Of a DNA stretch of 64,000 nucleotides, positions 17,588 through 26,071 are shown in pieces. The notes under the pieces are model-generated. The model was not told the DNA's origin. It ran no database searches and saw only the letters and a program-made list of their open reading frames with translations. Numbering within the stretch: the first letter of the stretch is position 1; every line of letters begins with the position of its first letter. The DNA lies in contig CP014771.1 in assembly GCA_001596155.1 (NCBI GenBank), forward strand, positions 5,180,844-5,244,843, given 5' to 3'. The stretch is from Hymenobacter psoromatis. Lineage in GTDB: Bacteria; Bacteroidota; Bacteroidia; Cytophagales; Hymenobacteraceae. The position numbers were made by a program, and so were the translations under genes.

Positions 17588-17950
17588 TTATTGCCGTTTC
17601 AGTCCGCCCTGGTTCCAGGTGTACACTAGGCCCAGAAATAAAATAAGCAGGAAAACACCCATGTCTAGCAGGGCCGTGATACCCAGCTTCTTGTAGACGA
17701 CCGCCCACGGATACATGAAGGCCATTTCCATATCGAAGCACAGAAAGAGCAGGGCAAAGCCGTAGTAGTGAACGTGGTACCGCACCCAGGCGGGTTCCAC
17801 GGCCAGCCGGCCGCTTTCGGCAGGCACGTCCTTGCCCGGCTCAGCTACCGGCGGGCCCAGCGAGAATTTAACCAGGTAAAGCAGCCCGGCAAAGACCCCG
17901 GTGCAAGTCAGCATCCCCAGCAGCAAGAGGTAGTGGGAGTCGTTGGCCAT
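17588..17950 (-). CDS. nuoA: NuoA-like membrane subunit
   Basis: 120 residues, three transmembrane helices, first gene of the operon. YYGFALLFLCFDMEMAFMYPWAVVY matches the family's FYl.AllFliFDlE..FlyPWA, with the FD.E acidic pair intact. The loop motif K.PYECG reads PAESGRLAVEPAWVRYHVHYY, keeping the EsG core. TM1 is standard. The stop is one base before the fusion-gene start. The GC content is high like that of the rest of the operon. Confidence 0.92.
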   Translation of the reverse strand: MANDSHYLLLLGMLTCTGVFAGLLYLVKFSLGPPVAEPGKDVPAESGRLAVEPAWVRYHVHYYGFALLFLCFDMEMAFMYPWAVVYKKLGITALLDMGVFLLILFLGLVYTWNQGGLKRQ

Positions 17951-18854
17951 GAGAGCGGAGCAGTTTCGTGGGGATACTTCCGGGACTTGCTATCCTTATT
18001 ATACTGGAAAAAGTCGTTACAGTTTGCGTCTGCCGGACCGCTGGTTACTACTACAGAGGCCGGTTTATATCCGGTCGGATGGTTTTGCCACGGGTAGTAA
18101 GGCACCAGGATTTTGGCGATGACATCTTGAATTTATTTAATCGCGCCGCATTCAAGCGGGCTTTTTGCCCATATGCTTCTTCGTATTAGATAAATTATTG
18201 CAGCCGTGAATTTACGGCGCGAATCGGGGTAAATTAGTCGGTGCCGTGTCGTCGCGCCCGGCAAAAGCGGTCGCTGTTCAATGGCTGCCTGGTGAATTAT
18301 GCAAGCAGATACTACGTATTATGCAAGCTGCCCGGCGTTCGCACTGGCTTTGGCAGCCTGGCGGCGGGTCGAACAACAAGCGGCCGGATAAGCGGCCCTG
18401 GCTGCCTGGTTGGAAAAGACCACCTCGTCCGGTCGCCAGCGAGCTGTTTGGACTTTTCCCGAGGAAAAATATGCACTCAAGCCTCTATTAAGCAGAGCAC
18501 AAGGATGAAATGCGTCTGCTGGCCGCTCCCAGTGGCGGTCGGGATAGCCGGCAATTGTATAAGCTTACCAGGCAAATCATGCACAGGGCGCAAGCGTAGC
18601 GTTGGCGTGCTGTGCGGCCCCAATTCAGTAAACCAGGCCCTACGCCAAAGGAAAGACAATCTTCTTGGTGCAGCCTGTTCAGCAGGCTGGGGGTAGGGCA
18701 AAATTTTTGCATGTGAATCGCGGAATGCTGCATAACTATGTGTAATGATACCTCATTTATATATAACATAAGACTTATATATAACATGCGCCAATGTGCT
18801 TCTACTCCAGACCCTGGCGAGTTTAACTTTCTCCTAACCAATTCTTTATTCATC
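17951..18854. other. 904-base gene-free interval upstream of nuoA
   Basis: No gene recognised. Near the right end the 13-mer TTATATATAACAT occurs twice in direct orientation (18757-18769 and 18775-18787, period 18) in an AT-rich stretch just before the decayed HMA-oxidase gene; it could be a promoter or operator of that former gene. The nuoA promoter must lie near the left end but shows no clear Bacteroidota TAnnTTTG element. Confidence 0.45.
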
Positions 18855-19247
18855 ATGGAAACAGCCACAAAGACCTTGACTACCACGCAAACCTTTCCCG
18901 TGGAGGGAATGCTTGCGGGGGCTGCGTCAATAGTGTGCAGCGCGCCCTGGACCGCGTGGCGGGCGTCAGCGCCGCCACAGTTGACTTGCGGACAGCTTCA
19001 GCCACGTCAAGTACGACCCAGCGATAGCCGATTCACCACTTTGCAAAAGGTCGTCGATGACGCAGGTTATGCCCTAAGGCAGCCCGGTAGTGCGCCGGTT
19101 GACTCGGCTAAAAAATCCGGCGGCGGCTACACCATCATTTACATCAAGAATAAAATGAACGGGGAGATGTCGGTGTATTGGCACGGGGTACTAGCACCTA
19201 GTTTCTACAATGGCGTGTCCTTTGATTTCAAGGTGTTGGCTGCTTGA
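18855..19247 (+). pseudogene. Chimeric remnant: HMA metal-binding domain joined to multicopper oxidase piece
   Basis: Opens METATKTLTTTQTFPVEGM, the start of an HMA (CopZ-like) domain. The next codons should be TCGGC, and these exist one frame over (TCGGCVNSVQRALDRVAGV, then SAATVDLRTASAT). Two further single-base shifts give VKYDPAIAD and then FTTLQKVVDDAGYALR, back in the first frame. So three one-base deletions destroy the CxxC copper site while the open frame survives by chance. After a short linker comes YTIIYIKNKM...SVYWHGVLAPSFYNGVSF, equivalent to YAVIYVKNEM...SVHWHGLLVPNFYDGVPY in the intact oxidase. It ends there. Confidence 0.75.
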
Positions 19248-19267
19248 CTTTCTGAATTAAACTGAAT

Positions 19268-19299
19268 CACAAAAGCTGCCTTTTTAGGCAGCTTTTGTG
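19268..19299. terminator. Bidirectional rho-independent terminator
   Basis: CACAAAAGCTGCC, loop TTTTTA, GGCAGCTTTTGTG: a perfect 13-bp stem followed by TTTTT on the plus strand and flanked by A-rich sequence on the other. Confidence 0.85.
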
Positions 19300-19366
19300 A
19301 TTTTTAGAATTTAGCTTCCTAGGGACGGGTATCAACCCCGTATATACAGTAAATAACTTCAGTCCC

Positions 19367-20374
19367 ATGATAATTAACGATTATAACCCTGCTCACAAAG
19401 GCACTCAGCCTATTCGGGTACTCCAATTTAATTTAACCGACCGCTTTGAGAATACTAATCCCGACTTTGCTGAACAAACCCGGCAATTAATGAGCAGTTT
19501 GGACTTCCAACCGGGAATCACTTATCACTGTAACGAATTGCCAATTCGGACCATCGCGGACGGTCATTTTGGCCAAACGCCTTATATCACCGGTAGCCAA
19601 ACTATACACATCCACGAAACTTTTTTATCCTATGTGTGGTGCGTAACTTATTCGCTGGTTACGCTTTACGAAGAAGCCGTAGCCAAGCCAAGCCAGAATC
19701 AAGTCACTGGTCAGAACTTACACATTCCTAACCAACAGTTAATCCGCCAGGCGAATGCTTTGATGGCTTATGCCCAAGGGTTGATGGATACATTCGAGCC
19801 GTGGGATAAGAATTTGCCTAACCCTGAACAATACGAGGCGACAGCGGCGGACTGGATTAGAAAAATCAACGGTGTGTACCTCTACGCGATAAATTTTATC
19901 TTAGTACATGAATTCATGCACGCTAAACAGCAACACGTCGCCCAACTCGGAGAGGCCAAAATGCGGGGAATAACCGAGGACAAACTGTATGCGCTTCAGC
20001 GCGATTTTGAACGTGAAGCTGACCAACTTGCCATTAAAGCACTGCAACAAGGGCACTTGTTAAAAGACGCTGAAGTCACTCCTTCTAGTAACAAGATTTC
20101 TTCCGAACTTGGTAATTTAGTGGGTTTGTGCTCGCTGCTATTCTTTTCTCGCTCCGTTAATACTAGTCGTTCGCACCCTGGGGTGGCGGAGCGAATTGAT
20201 GCCTTTATGCAGGAAACATCCCCGGAGCCTCAGAGCGGCTTGTGGGGCTTGGCTTGCGTAGCGTTCAAATTATGGGCAGCGAATTTTGGGCTGATACAGC
20301 AGTTGCCGGACGCTATTGACGGGTATGAGCAGCTTTATGTTTTGATGCGAGATGCCGCTAGGCAACTGCCTTAA
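19367..20374 (+). CDS. HExxH zinc metallopeptidase, Lit/U49- or M48-like
   Basis: 335 residues, soluble, no signal peptide. The zinc motif is LVHEFMHAKQQH (about residues 181-192, HExxH intact), followed about 30 residues later by FEREADQLAIKAL, the ExxxD-type third-ligand helix of gluzincins. Family choice is uncertain. The overall layout (long N-terminal part, HEFMH, EREAD) recalls the Lit phage-exclusion peptidases, but M48-like peptidases share the core. The gene is less GC-rich than the metal genes around it and has its own terminator upstream, both consistent with horizontal gain. No target protein is predicted. Confidence 0.65.
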   Translation: MIINDYNPAHKGTQPIRVLQFNLTDRFENTNPDFAEQTRQLMSSLDFQPGITYHCNELPIRTIADGHFGQTPYITGSQTIHIHETFLSYVWCVTYSLVTLYEEAVAKPSQNQVTGQNLHIPNQQLIRQANALMAYAQGLMDTFEPWDKNLPNPEQYEATAADWIRKINGVYLYAINFILVHEFMHAKQQHVAQLGEAKMRGITEDKLYALQRDFEREADQLAIKALQQGHLLKDAEVTPSSNKISSELGNLVGLCSLLFFSRSVNTSRSHPGVAERIDAFMQETSPEPQSGLWGLACVAFKLWAANFGLIQQLPDAIDGYEQLYVLMRDAARQLP

Positions 20375-20406
20375 TAAACCACTTCATTGAAGTTCAAACT
20401 GAGGCG

Positions 20407-21333
20407 CTAATTACACGCCTGCACCAGCGCCGTCACGCTCAGCGTAGCCGTGGCATCGGTCCTGATATTGTCGTTGTTGACGCATACGTAAAGCCGGCGC
20501 GTTCCTGGGGCAAGCGTGAGGGGCCGGGTCTCGGTGGGTGTATTTTGTTCTGCTCGATAGCACGCGCCGGGCTTAGTGATGGTACCCTTCGTATCCAGAA
20601 ACTGTTGCACAGCCTCGGGGTCGGCGGTAATGTACCAGCGGCACTTCGTGTCTTTAGTTGGGGGCTCCCCAGTCCCTTGCTTCGTGAGCGTCGAAGCTGC
20701 CATTGTAAGCAGGGTCATCGTTCCGGTGGCGGGGTTGCTCAGCGCCCCCGCCAGCCCCAACGCCGTTGACCACGACACCGCCGGCTGCCCCTCGTCGCGC
20801 ACGTCCAGCTTATACACGATACCCACCGTGCCCGCCGGTACGTCCACCTCAAATACTTTGCGGCTCAGATACATACAAGTCGAACAGTGAATATTGGCCT
20901 TGCTCAGTGGCAAAGCATCTCGCGTCGTATAGCGGCACTTGATTTCGCGCCCGGCTTCATTCCAGCTCTGGAAATCGGCTTGTGCCTGCCCGTTCGCATA
21001 GGTACCCTGAAAGCTGAGCTGCCCACTCTCATGCCAGCCCGTGCAGATACCCGTGAGCACGTCGGGACTCTCGCTCAGTAACTTGCCCGCGCCCTGTTTT
21101 TTCCAGGAGGGGTAGAAATAATCGCGCACCGTGCCTACTGGTTTACCAGCCGCTGTCCGGTGCGCGATGCGGGCGTAAGCCACTTCTTCCACCGTTTCGG
21201 TGCGTGCCCAATCCCGGTCGAAATAGATGGTATCAGCCGGCAGCAGCGTAACCGCGGCGGGTCTGGGCCGCTGGGCTGTAGCGGGTAGATTTATCAGTAC
21301 GAATACAATGCTGAGCCAGTAGATTTTAGTCAT
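20407..21333 (-). CDS. Exported protein with MORN/YwqK-like segment
   Basis: 308 residues from the ATG at 21333 (MTKIYWLSIVFVLINLPATAQ), a clear signal peptide; an upstream in-frame ATG would add 24 hydrophilic residues and is less likely. Residues about 80-130 contain GICTGWHESGQLSFQGTYANG and the following SWNEAGREIKCRY, a MORN-type repeat pair as in YwqK-like proteins. The rest (GTVGIVYKLDVRDEGQPAVSW; CRWYITADPEAVQQFLDTKG) has no family I recognise. Convergent with the metallopeptidase, 32 bases apart. Confidence 0.65.
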   Translation of the reverse strand: MTKIYWLSIVFVLINLPATAQRPRPAAVTLLPADTIYFDRDWARTETVEEVAYARIAHRTAAGKPVGTVRDYFYPSWKKQGAGKLLSESPDVLTGICTGWHESGQLSFQGTYANGQAQADFQSWNEAGREIKCRYTTRDALPLSKANIHCSTCMYLSRKVFEVDVPAGTVGIVYKLDVRDEGQPAVSWSTALGLAGALSNPATGTMTLLTMAASTLTKQGTGEPPTKDTKCRWYITADPEAVQQFLDTKGTITKPGACYRAEQNTPTETRPLTLAPGTRRLYVCVNNDNIRTDATATLSVTALVQACN

Positions 21334-21417
21334 AAAGCGTGATGGTTTTTTGGGGCAATTAGCGATAGAATGGCGCTGTGACAAGTTAGATGCCATTTCA
21401 GGCATTAGTAGGAATAT

Positions 21418-21674
21418 GGCCTCGATTAAAAGTTTGGTCCAAATGGTACATGGCTGGCGCGCACCCCCGAATCAGGGTGCCGGAAAGTCGCTAGAAGTGC
21501 CTATCAGATACTTTAATTGCCGCCATGAGCTTCGGATACCGCATTTCGTCGTGCTAGCAGCCATCCGGGGCCAGCGGGTAGCTGGTACCTGAAAACGCCT
21601 TTTCGTGCTCATGCTTCAAAATCAGCGTGCTGCGCAGGCGATGTAACATTTGGACCAAACTTTTAATCGAGGCC
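21418..21674. mobile_element. MITE-like element with 28-bp inverted ends
   Basis: Bases 21418-21445 are the exact reverse complement of 21647-21674 (outer sequence GGCCTCGATTAAAAGTTTGG). The match continues inward with two mismatches for about 8 more bases. The 257-base unit encodes nothing recognisable. It sits immediately before the surviving 3' part of a ZIP transporter gene. No obvious target-site duplication flanks it. Confidence 0.6.
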
Positions 21675-21677
21675 AAA

Positions 21678-22053
21678 ACTGCTCTTCGGCAATATATCTG
21701 TTGCGCTCACGCTGCTGGACGTGGCCCTGACGCTGGAATTACTCTCGCTGGGTCTGGCCCGTAGCCGTGCAGCTGCGGCAGCGCGACTACGGGCGCGGCC
21801 GGGCCGTGGGCATCGTGGGGGCTTGTCGCTGTCGCAGTCGCTGTTGGTGGGCGTGGGCCTGGGCACCACGCTGCTGAGCGGGGCCAGCGGGGGCGTGCTG
21901 GAAATCGTGCTGTCCTTCGGCCTGGCGGCGCTGCTGTTTCTGGTGACCCAGGAGCTGCTGACCGAGGCCCACGAGGAGCCTGAGTCGCCGTGGCTCACGG
22001 CCATGTTCTTTTTGGGCTTTCTGGTATTTCTGCTACTAGGCATGGTTGCCTAG
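21678..22053 (+). pseudogene. 3' part of a ZIP-family metal transporter
   Basis: Translation gives VALTLLDVALTLELLSLGLA, a ZIP middle helix, then GVLEIVLSFGLAALLFLVTQ and ELLTEAHEEPESPWLTAMFF, a good match to ZIP/ZupT C-termini (e.g. LV.EeLL.EAHE.pe.p..tamFF.GF). The 5' half is missing; the MITE-like element at 21418-21674 abuts its left side. The order ZIP then HYC_CC_PP is the same as in the decayed cluster at 4439-4880. Confidence 0.75.
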
Positions 22054-22267
22054 GGCCAGCCGCTCAGTCTGGGGTGGAGTCGCTCTAAAACCACGTACCG
22101 GAAACGGAAGTCGGCTGGTCTGTGTTGGGTAGCAGACTTTTGCGGTAGCTCAGGAGTTCAGCATCGGCCCACGAATTATGCAAGCTTAACGTCTGAACTC
22201 TACAAATCCTTCCCCGACCGGCCGCCGTAATTTTGCGCGTAGTTATTCCCAACGTTAATTCCTCCTT

Positions 22268-22657
22268 TTGAAACGCCTGCTTAGTCTGCTGCTACTGTGG
22301 AGCTACCTGTTGGCCAGCCCTGGGCTGGTGTACAGTATGCACTTCTGCGGCCGGACCATAACCGGCGTTTCGCTGGCCGGGCCGGCGCATTCGTGCTGCT
22401 GCCCGGTACCCAAAAAGCCCGCCGGCTGCTGCCACGACCAGAAGCTGAGCAGTACCCTCAAGGACGTGAAGCTCACCACCGCGCAGCTGAAGCTGCCGGT
22501 ACTGGTAGCCGTGCCCGCGCCGCCCGCGCTGCGCTTGGCCTACCGCCTGCCTACCCCCACCTACCCGACCGACGAGCCGGCCGCAGCGCCGCTGGCGACT
22601 GCCGCCCCGCCGCCCGACTGCCCCGCCTACGTGCGGGGCCACGCCTTCCTGATTTAG
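22268..22657 (+). CDS. HYC_CC_PP family protein
   Basis: 129 residues from a TTG at 22268. It has an N-terminal signal helix (LLSLLLLWSYLLASPGLVYS), then MHFCG (the HYC element, here HFC), SCCCP (the CC element), CCHD and a Pro/Ala-rich tail with PPPDCP. The family is named from these motifs and is seen in Bacteroidota next to metal efflux operons; function is unknown, but the Cys/His pairs suggest periplasmic metal binding. It is followed by the cusA-like gene and has a decayed copy at 4638-4880. Confidence 0.8.
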   Translation: MKRLLSLLLLWSYLLASPGLVYSMHFCGRTITGVSLAGPAHSCCCPVPKKPAGCCHDQKLSSTLKDVKLTTAQLKLPVLVAVPAPPALRLAYRLPTPTYPTDEPAAAPLATAAPPPDCPAYVRGHAFLI

Positions 22658-22799
22658 CTTCTGGGTGTTGCCTTGTGCCCCCGGCCCGTCGGCCGTGGGG
22701 CTTTCGTGCGTGCGGTTTTTTGAGCGGTTAGCTCTTTCCCAAACAGTCCCGGCGCGCTATCCTTCACTTATCAGGCAGAAAAAGCTGACAGCTATCCGC

Positions 22800-22818
22800 T
22801 GTTAGCTAGCAGCTAACA
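22800..22818. promoter_or_regulatory. Small palindrome before the RND pump gene
   Basis: TGTTAGCT AGC AGCTAACA, an 8-bp perfect stem 5 bases before the ATG at 22824. It would occlude or present the ribosome entry site. The function is unknown. Confidence 0.35.
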
Positions 22819-22823
22819 ATCAA

Positions 22824-24173
22824 ATGATTGAGCGACTTATTTCCCTTTCCCTGCGCAACCGGGGCGTGGTGTTGGTGGTGGCGGCGGTGCTGCTAGTGTG
22901 GGGTATCTTTTCCATCCGGGCCAGCAAGATTGACGCCATCCCGGACTTGTCCGAAAACCAGGTCATTGTGTTCACGGAGTGGGCCGGGCGGGGGCCGCAG
23001 ATTATTGAGGACCAGGTGACTTACCCCCTCGTCACCAACCTGCAAGGGCTGGCGCAGGTGCGGTCCGTGCGGGCAGCGTCCATGTTCGGGATGAGCTTCG
23101 TGTACGTTATTTTCAACGACAACACCGACATCTACTGGGCGCGCGAGCGGGTGCTGGAGCGGCTCAACTACGCCCAGCGACTCCTACCGCCCGGCCTTAC
23201 CCCCACCCTCGGCCCCGATGGCACGGGCGTGGGCCACGTGCTCTGGTACGTGCTCAAAGCCCCCAAAATGGATCTGGGCGAGCAGCGTGCCCTGCAAGAC
23301 TGGTACGTGAAATTTGGCCTGCAAACCGTGCCCGGCGTGAGCGAGGTAGCCAGCTTCGGCGGCTTCCAGCCCGAGTACCAGGTGACGGTGGACCCCACCA
23401 AACTGACGTATTATAACGTGAGTTTACCGCAGGTACTAGCGGCGGTGCGCAGCAACAACAACGAGGCCGGCGGGCGCAAATTTGAGCAGGCCGGGGTGGG
23501 CTACATCATCAAAACGAGCGGCTATATTCAGGACGTGGCCACTCTGGAAAATGTGCCGGTGCTCACCCGCCCCAACGGCGTGCCGCTGCGCCTGCGCGAC
23601 CTCGGCACGGTGCAGATGACGGGCGAAGCCCGCCTCGGCATCTTCGACCACAACGGGCAGGGTGAGGCCGTGGGCGGCATCGTGGTGATGCGTTACGGCG
23701 AAAACGCCGACGACGTGATAACCCGCGTGAAGGCCAAAATGACCGAAGTCGCCAAGGGCCTACCCCCCGGCGTGTCGTTCGACATCGTGTACGACCGCAG
23801 CGGCCTCATCAAGGAATCGGTGGCCAACATCGAGCACACGCTGCTGGAAGAAATGGGCGTGGTGTCGCTGGTGGTGCTGGTGTTCCTCTTCCACTGGCGC
23901 AGCGCGCTGAGCATCCTGCTCCAGATTCCGATTAGCATCGCGGCGAGCTTCATTCTGCTCAACGCCTTCGATATCTCGTCCAACATTATGTCCCTGACGG
24001 GCATTGCCTTAGCCATCGGTGTCATCGTGGATAATGGCATCGTGATGGCTGAGAATGCCTACCGTAACCTAGCGCTGCACCAGGCGGCGGAGGAAGCGGC
24101 CGCCTCCGGGGCACCGCCCGGCCCGGCCGCCCTCGCCAATAATTCATCCCTTCAGCCCGTGCATCATGACTAA
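22824..24173 (+). CDS. cusA: CusA/CzcA-type RND pump, N-terminal part (frameshifted)
   Basis: 449 codons ending in a TAA. It covers TM1 (GVVLVVAAVLLVWGIFSIR), the first periplasmic porter domain and TM2-TM4 up to LTGIALAIGVIVDNGIVMAEN, which holds the TM4 aspartate of the proton relay. The frame then continues only to ...LQPVHHD and stops. The rest of the pump (24166-26058) is in another frame. Removing the single T in GACTAACGAC gives a continuous HHDNDERLAIIEKSSKQ, so a one-base insertion is the simplest explanation. The combined length, about 1077 residues, is normal for a heavy-metal RND transporter. Confidence 0.85.
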   Translation: MIERLISLSLRNRGVVLVVAAVLLVWGIFSIRASKIDAIPDLSENQVIVFTEWAGRGPQIIEDQVTYPLVTNLQGLAQVRSVRAASMFGMSFVYVIFNDNTDIYWARERVLERLNYAQRLLPPGLTPTLGPDGTGVGHVLWYVLKAPKMDLGEQRALQDWYVKFGLQTVPGVSEVASFGGFQPEYQVTVDPTKLTYYNVSLPQVLAAVRSNNNEAGGRKFEQAGVGYIIKTSGYIQDVATLENVPVLTRPNGVPLRLRDLGTVQMTGEARLGIFDHNGQGEAVGGIVVMRYGENADDVITRVKAKMTEVAKGLPPGVSFDIVYDRSGLIKESVANIEHTLLEEMGVVSLVVLVFLFHWRSALSILLQIPISIAASFILLNAFDISSNIMSLTGIALAIGVIVDNGIVMAENAYRNLALHQAAEEAAASGAPPGPAALANNSSLQPVHHD

Positions 24174-26058
24174 CGACGAGCGCCTCGCCATTATCGAAAA
24201 GTCCAGCAAGCAGGTGTCGCGGGGCATTTTTTTCTCCACGATTATCATCGTGGCCTCCTTTCTGCCGGTGTTTTTGCTCACCGGGCAGGAGGGCAAGCTG
24301 TTTCACCCGCTGGCGTTTACCAAGACGTTTATCCTGCTCATTGATGCCGTGCTGGCCGTGACGCTGGCCCCGGTGCTGCTGTCCTTTTTTATGAAGGGCC
24401 AGTTCAAAACCGAGGAGCAAAACCCCATCAACCGGGGCCTGGAGCGGGTGTACGCGCCGCTCATCAACTGGTGCCTGACCTGGCGCAAAACTACCATCGG
24501 CATCAATCTGGCGCTGCTGGCGGTGAGCGTGCCGCTGCTGCTGAGCCTGGGCACCGAGTTTATGCCGCCGCTCGATGAGGGCTCGATTCTGTTCATGCCC
24601 GTGGCGCAGCCCGACGTGTCGAACACCGAAATCAAGCGCATTCTGCAAGTGCAGGACCGCATTATCAGCCAGGTGCCGGAGGTGAAAGGCGTGCTGGGCA
24701 AGGCCGGCCGGGCCAGCACCGCTACCGACAACTCGCCGCTGAGCATGATTGAAACCATCATCCAGCTCAAGCCCCGCGCCGAGTGGCGGCCCGGCCTGAC
24801 CAAGGCCAAGCTGATTGAGGAGTTGAACGGCAAGCTGCAAATTCCGGGGGTAGTGAACGGCTGGACGCAGCCCATCATCAACCGCATCAACATGCTGAGC
24901 ACCGGTATTCGGACCGACGTGGGCGTGAAAGTATATGGCCAGCAGCTCGATACGATTTACAACGTATCGCAGCGGGTGCGGGCGGCGCTGCGCGGCGTGC
25001 CCGGCGTGCAGGACCTGTACGTGGACCCCATCACGGGCGGCAAGTACTTACAAATTGACCTGAAACGCGACCAGCTGGCCCGCTACGGCCTGAGCGTGGA
25101 CCAGGTGAACGAAGTAGTGGAAATGGCCATCGGCGGCGCGCCGGTGGCCAGCACCGTGGAGGGTCGGCGGCGCTTCGCCATCGGCGTGCGCCTGGCCGAA
25201 GACTACCGCAACAGCCTGCCCGCGCTGGGCCGCATCCCCATCCAGACGACCGCCTACGGCCCGGTGCCGCTCTCGGCCGTGGCGACGCTGCGCTTCGAGA
25301 ATGGCCCGCCCATGATTAACTCCGAAAATGCGCAGCTGCGCGGGGCGGTGCTCTTCAACGTGCGGGGCCGCGACCTGGGCGGCACCGTGCAGGAAGCCAT
25401 GCAAAAAGTGCAGGCCATGCAGGGCAAGCTGCCCGCCGGCTACTACCTGGAATGGAGCGGGCAGTACGAAAACCTCATCAGCTCAGAGCGCACGCTGCTG
25501 CTGATTTTGCCCGTGGTACTACTCGTGATTTTCGGGTGTTTATACTTCGCCTTCCACTCGGTGCGCGAGGCGCTGCTGAGCTTGGTTACTATCCCGTTCG
25601 CGCTCATTGGCGGGGCCTATCTGGTGTATTTCTACGGGGTGCATTTGTCGGTGGCGGTGGCCGTGGGCTTCATCGCCCTCTTCGGGCTGGCCGTGGAAAC
25701 GGGCGTCATCATGGTCATTTACCTCAACGACGCCATGCAGCAGCTGGTGGCCCGCAAGGGTAATTCGAGCGAGACTATCACCAAAGCCGACTTGCGCGAA
25801 GCCGTGTTTCACGGCGCGGCCAAGCGACTGCGGCCCAAGCTGATGACGGTCTCGGTGGCGCTGTTTGGGCTGGTGCCGGTGCTCTGGGCCACGGGCACCG
25901 GCTCCGACGTGATGCTGCCCATCGTGCTACCCATGATTGGGGGCGTGTTCACGTCCTCGACACACATTCTACTGGTTACGCCACTCATTTTTCTGATGAC
26001 AAAAGAGTATGAGCTGCGCAAGTTTGGCAAGTTGGACGTGCTGGCGGTAACTCATTAA
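24166..26058 (+). CDS. cusA: CusA/CzcA-type RND pump, C-terminal part
   Basis: 630 codons from an ATG that overlaps the stop of the upstream part by 8 bases (ATGACTAA). It starts with ERLAIIEKSSKQVSRGIFFS and then SFLPVFLLTGQEG, the usual CusA/CzcA continuation, and includes the second porter and docking domains and the six C-terminal helices (IGGVFTSSTHILLVTPLIF). If the overlap permits reinitiation, the pump could be made as two polypeptides split inside a cytoplasmic loop; otherwise the operon has no working pump. Confidence 0.85.
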   Translation: MTNDERLAIIEKSSKQVSRGIFFSTIIIVASFLPVFLLTGQEGKLFHPLAFTKTFILLIDAVLAVTLAPVLLSFFMKGQFKTEEQNPINRGLERVYAPLINWCLTWRKTTIGINLALLAVSVPLLLSLGTEFMPPLDEGSILFMPVAQPDVSNTEIKRILQVQDRIISQVPEVKGVLGKAGRASTATDNSPLSMIETIIQLKPRAEWRPGLTKAKLIEELNGKLQIPGVVNGWTQPIINRINMLSTGIRTDVGVKVYGQQLDTIYNVSQRVRAALRGVPGVQDLYVDPITGGKYLQIDLKRDQLARYGLSVDQVNEVVEMAIGGAPVASTVEGRRRFAIGVRLAEDYRNSLPALGRIPIQTTAYGPVPLSAVATLRFENGPPMINSENAQLRGAVLFNVRGRDLGGTVQEAMQKVQAMQGKLPAGYYLEWSGQYENLISSERTLLLILPVVLLVIFGCLYFAFHSVREALLSLVTIPFALIGGAYLVYFYGVHLSVAVAVGFIALFGLAVETGVIMVIYLNDAMQQLVARKGNSSETITKADLREAVFHGAAKRLRPKLMTVSVALFGLVPVLWATGTGSDVMLPIVLPMIGGVFTSSTHILLVTPLIFLMTKEYELRKFGKLDVLAVTH

Positions 26059-26071
26059 AGCTTTTGATGCT

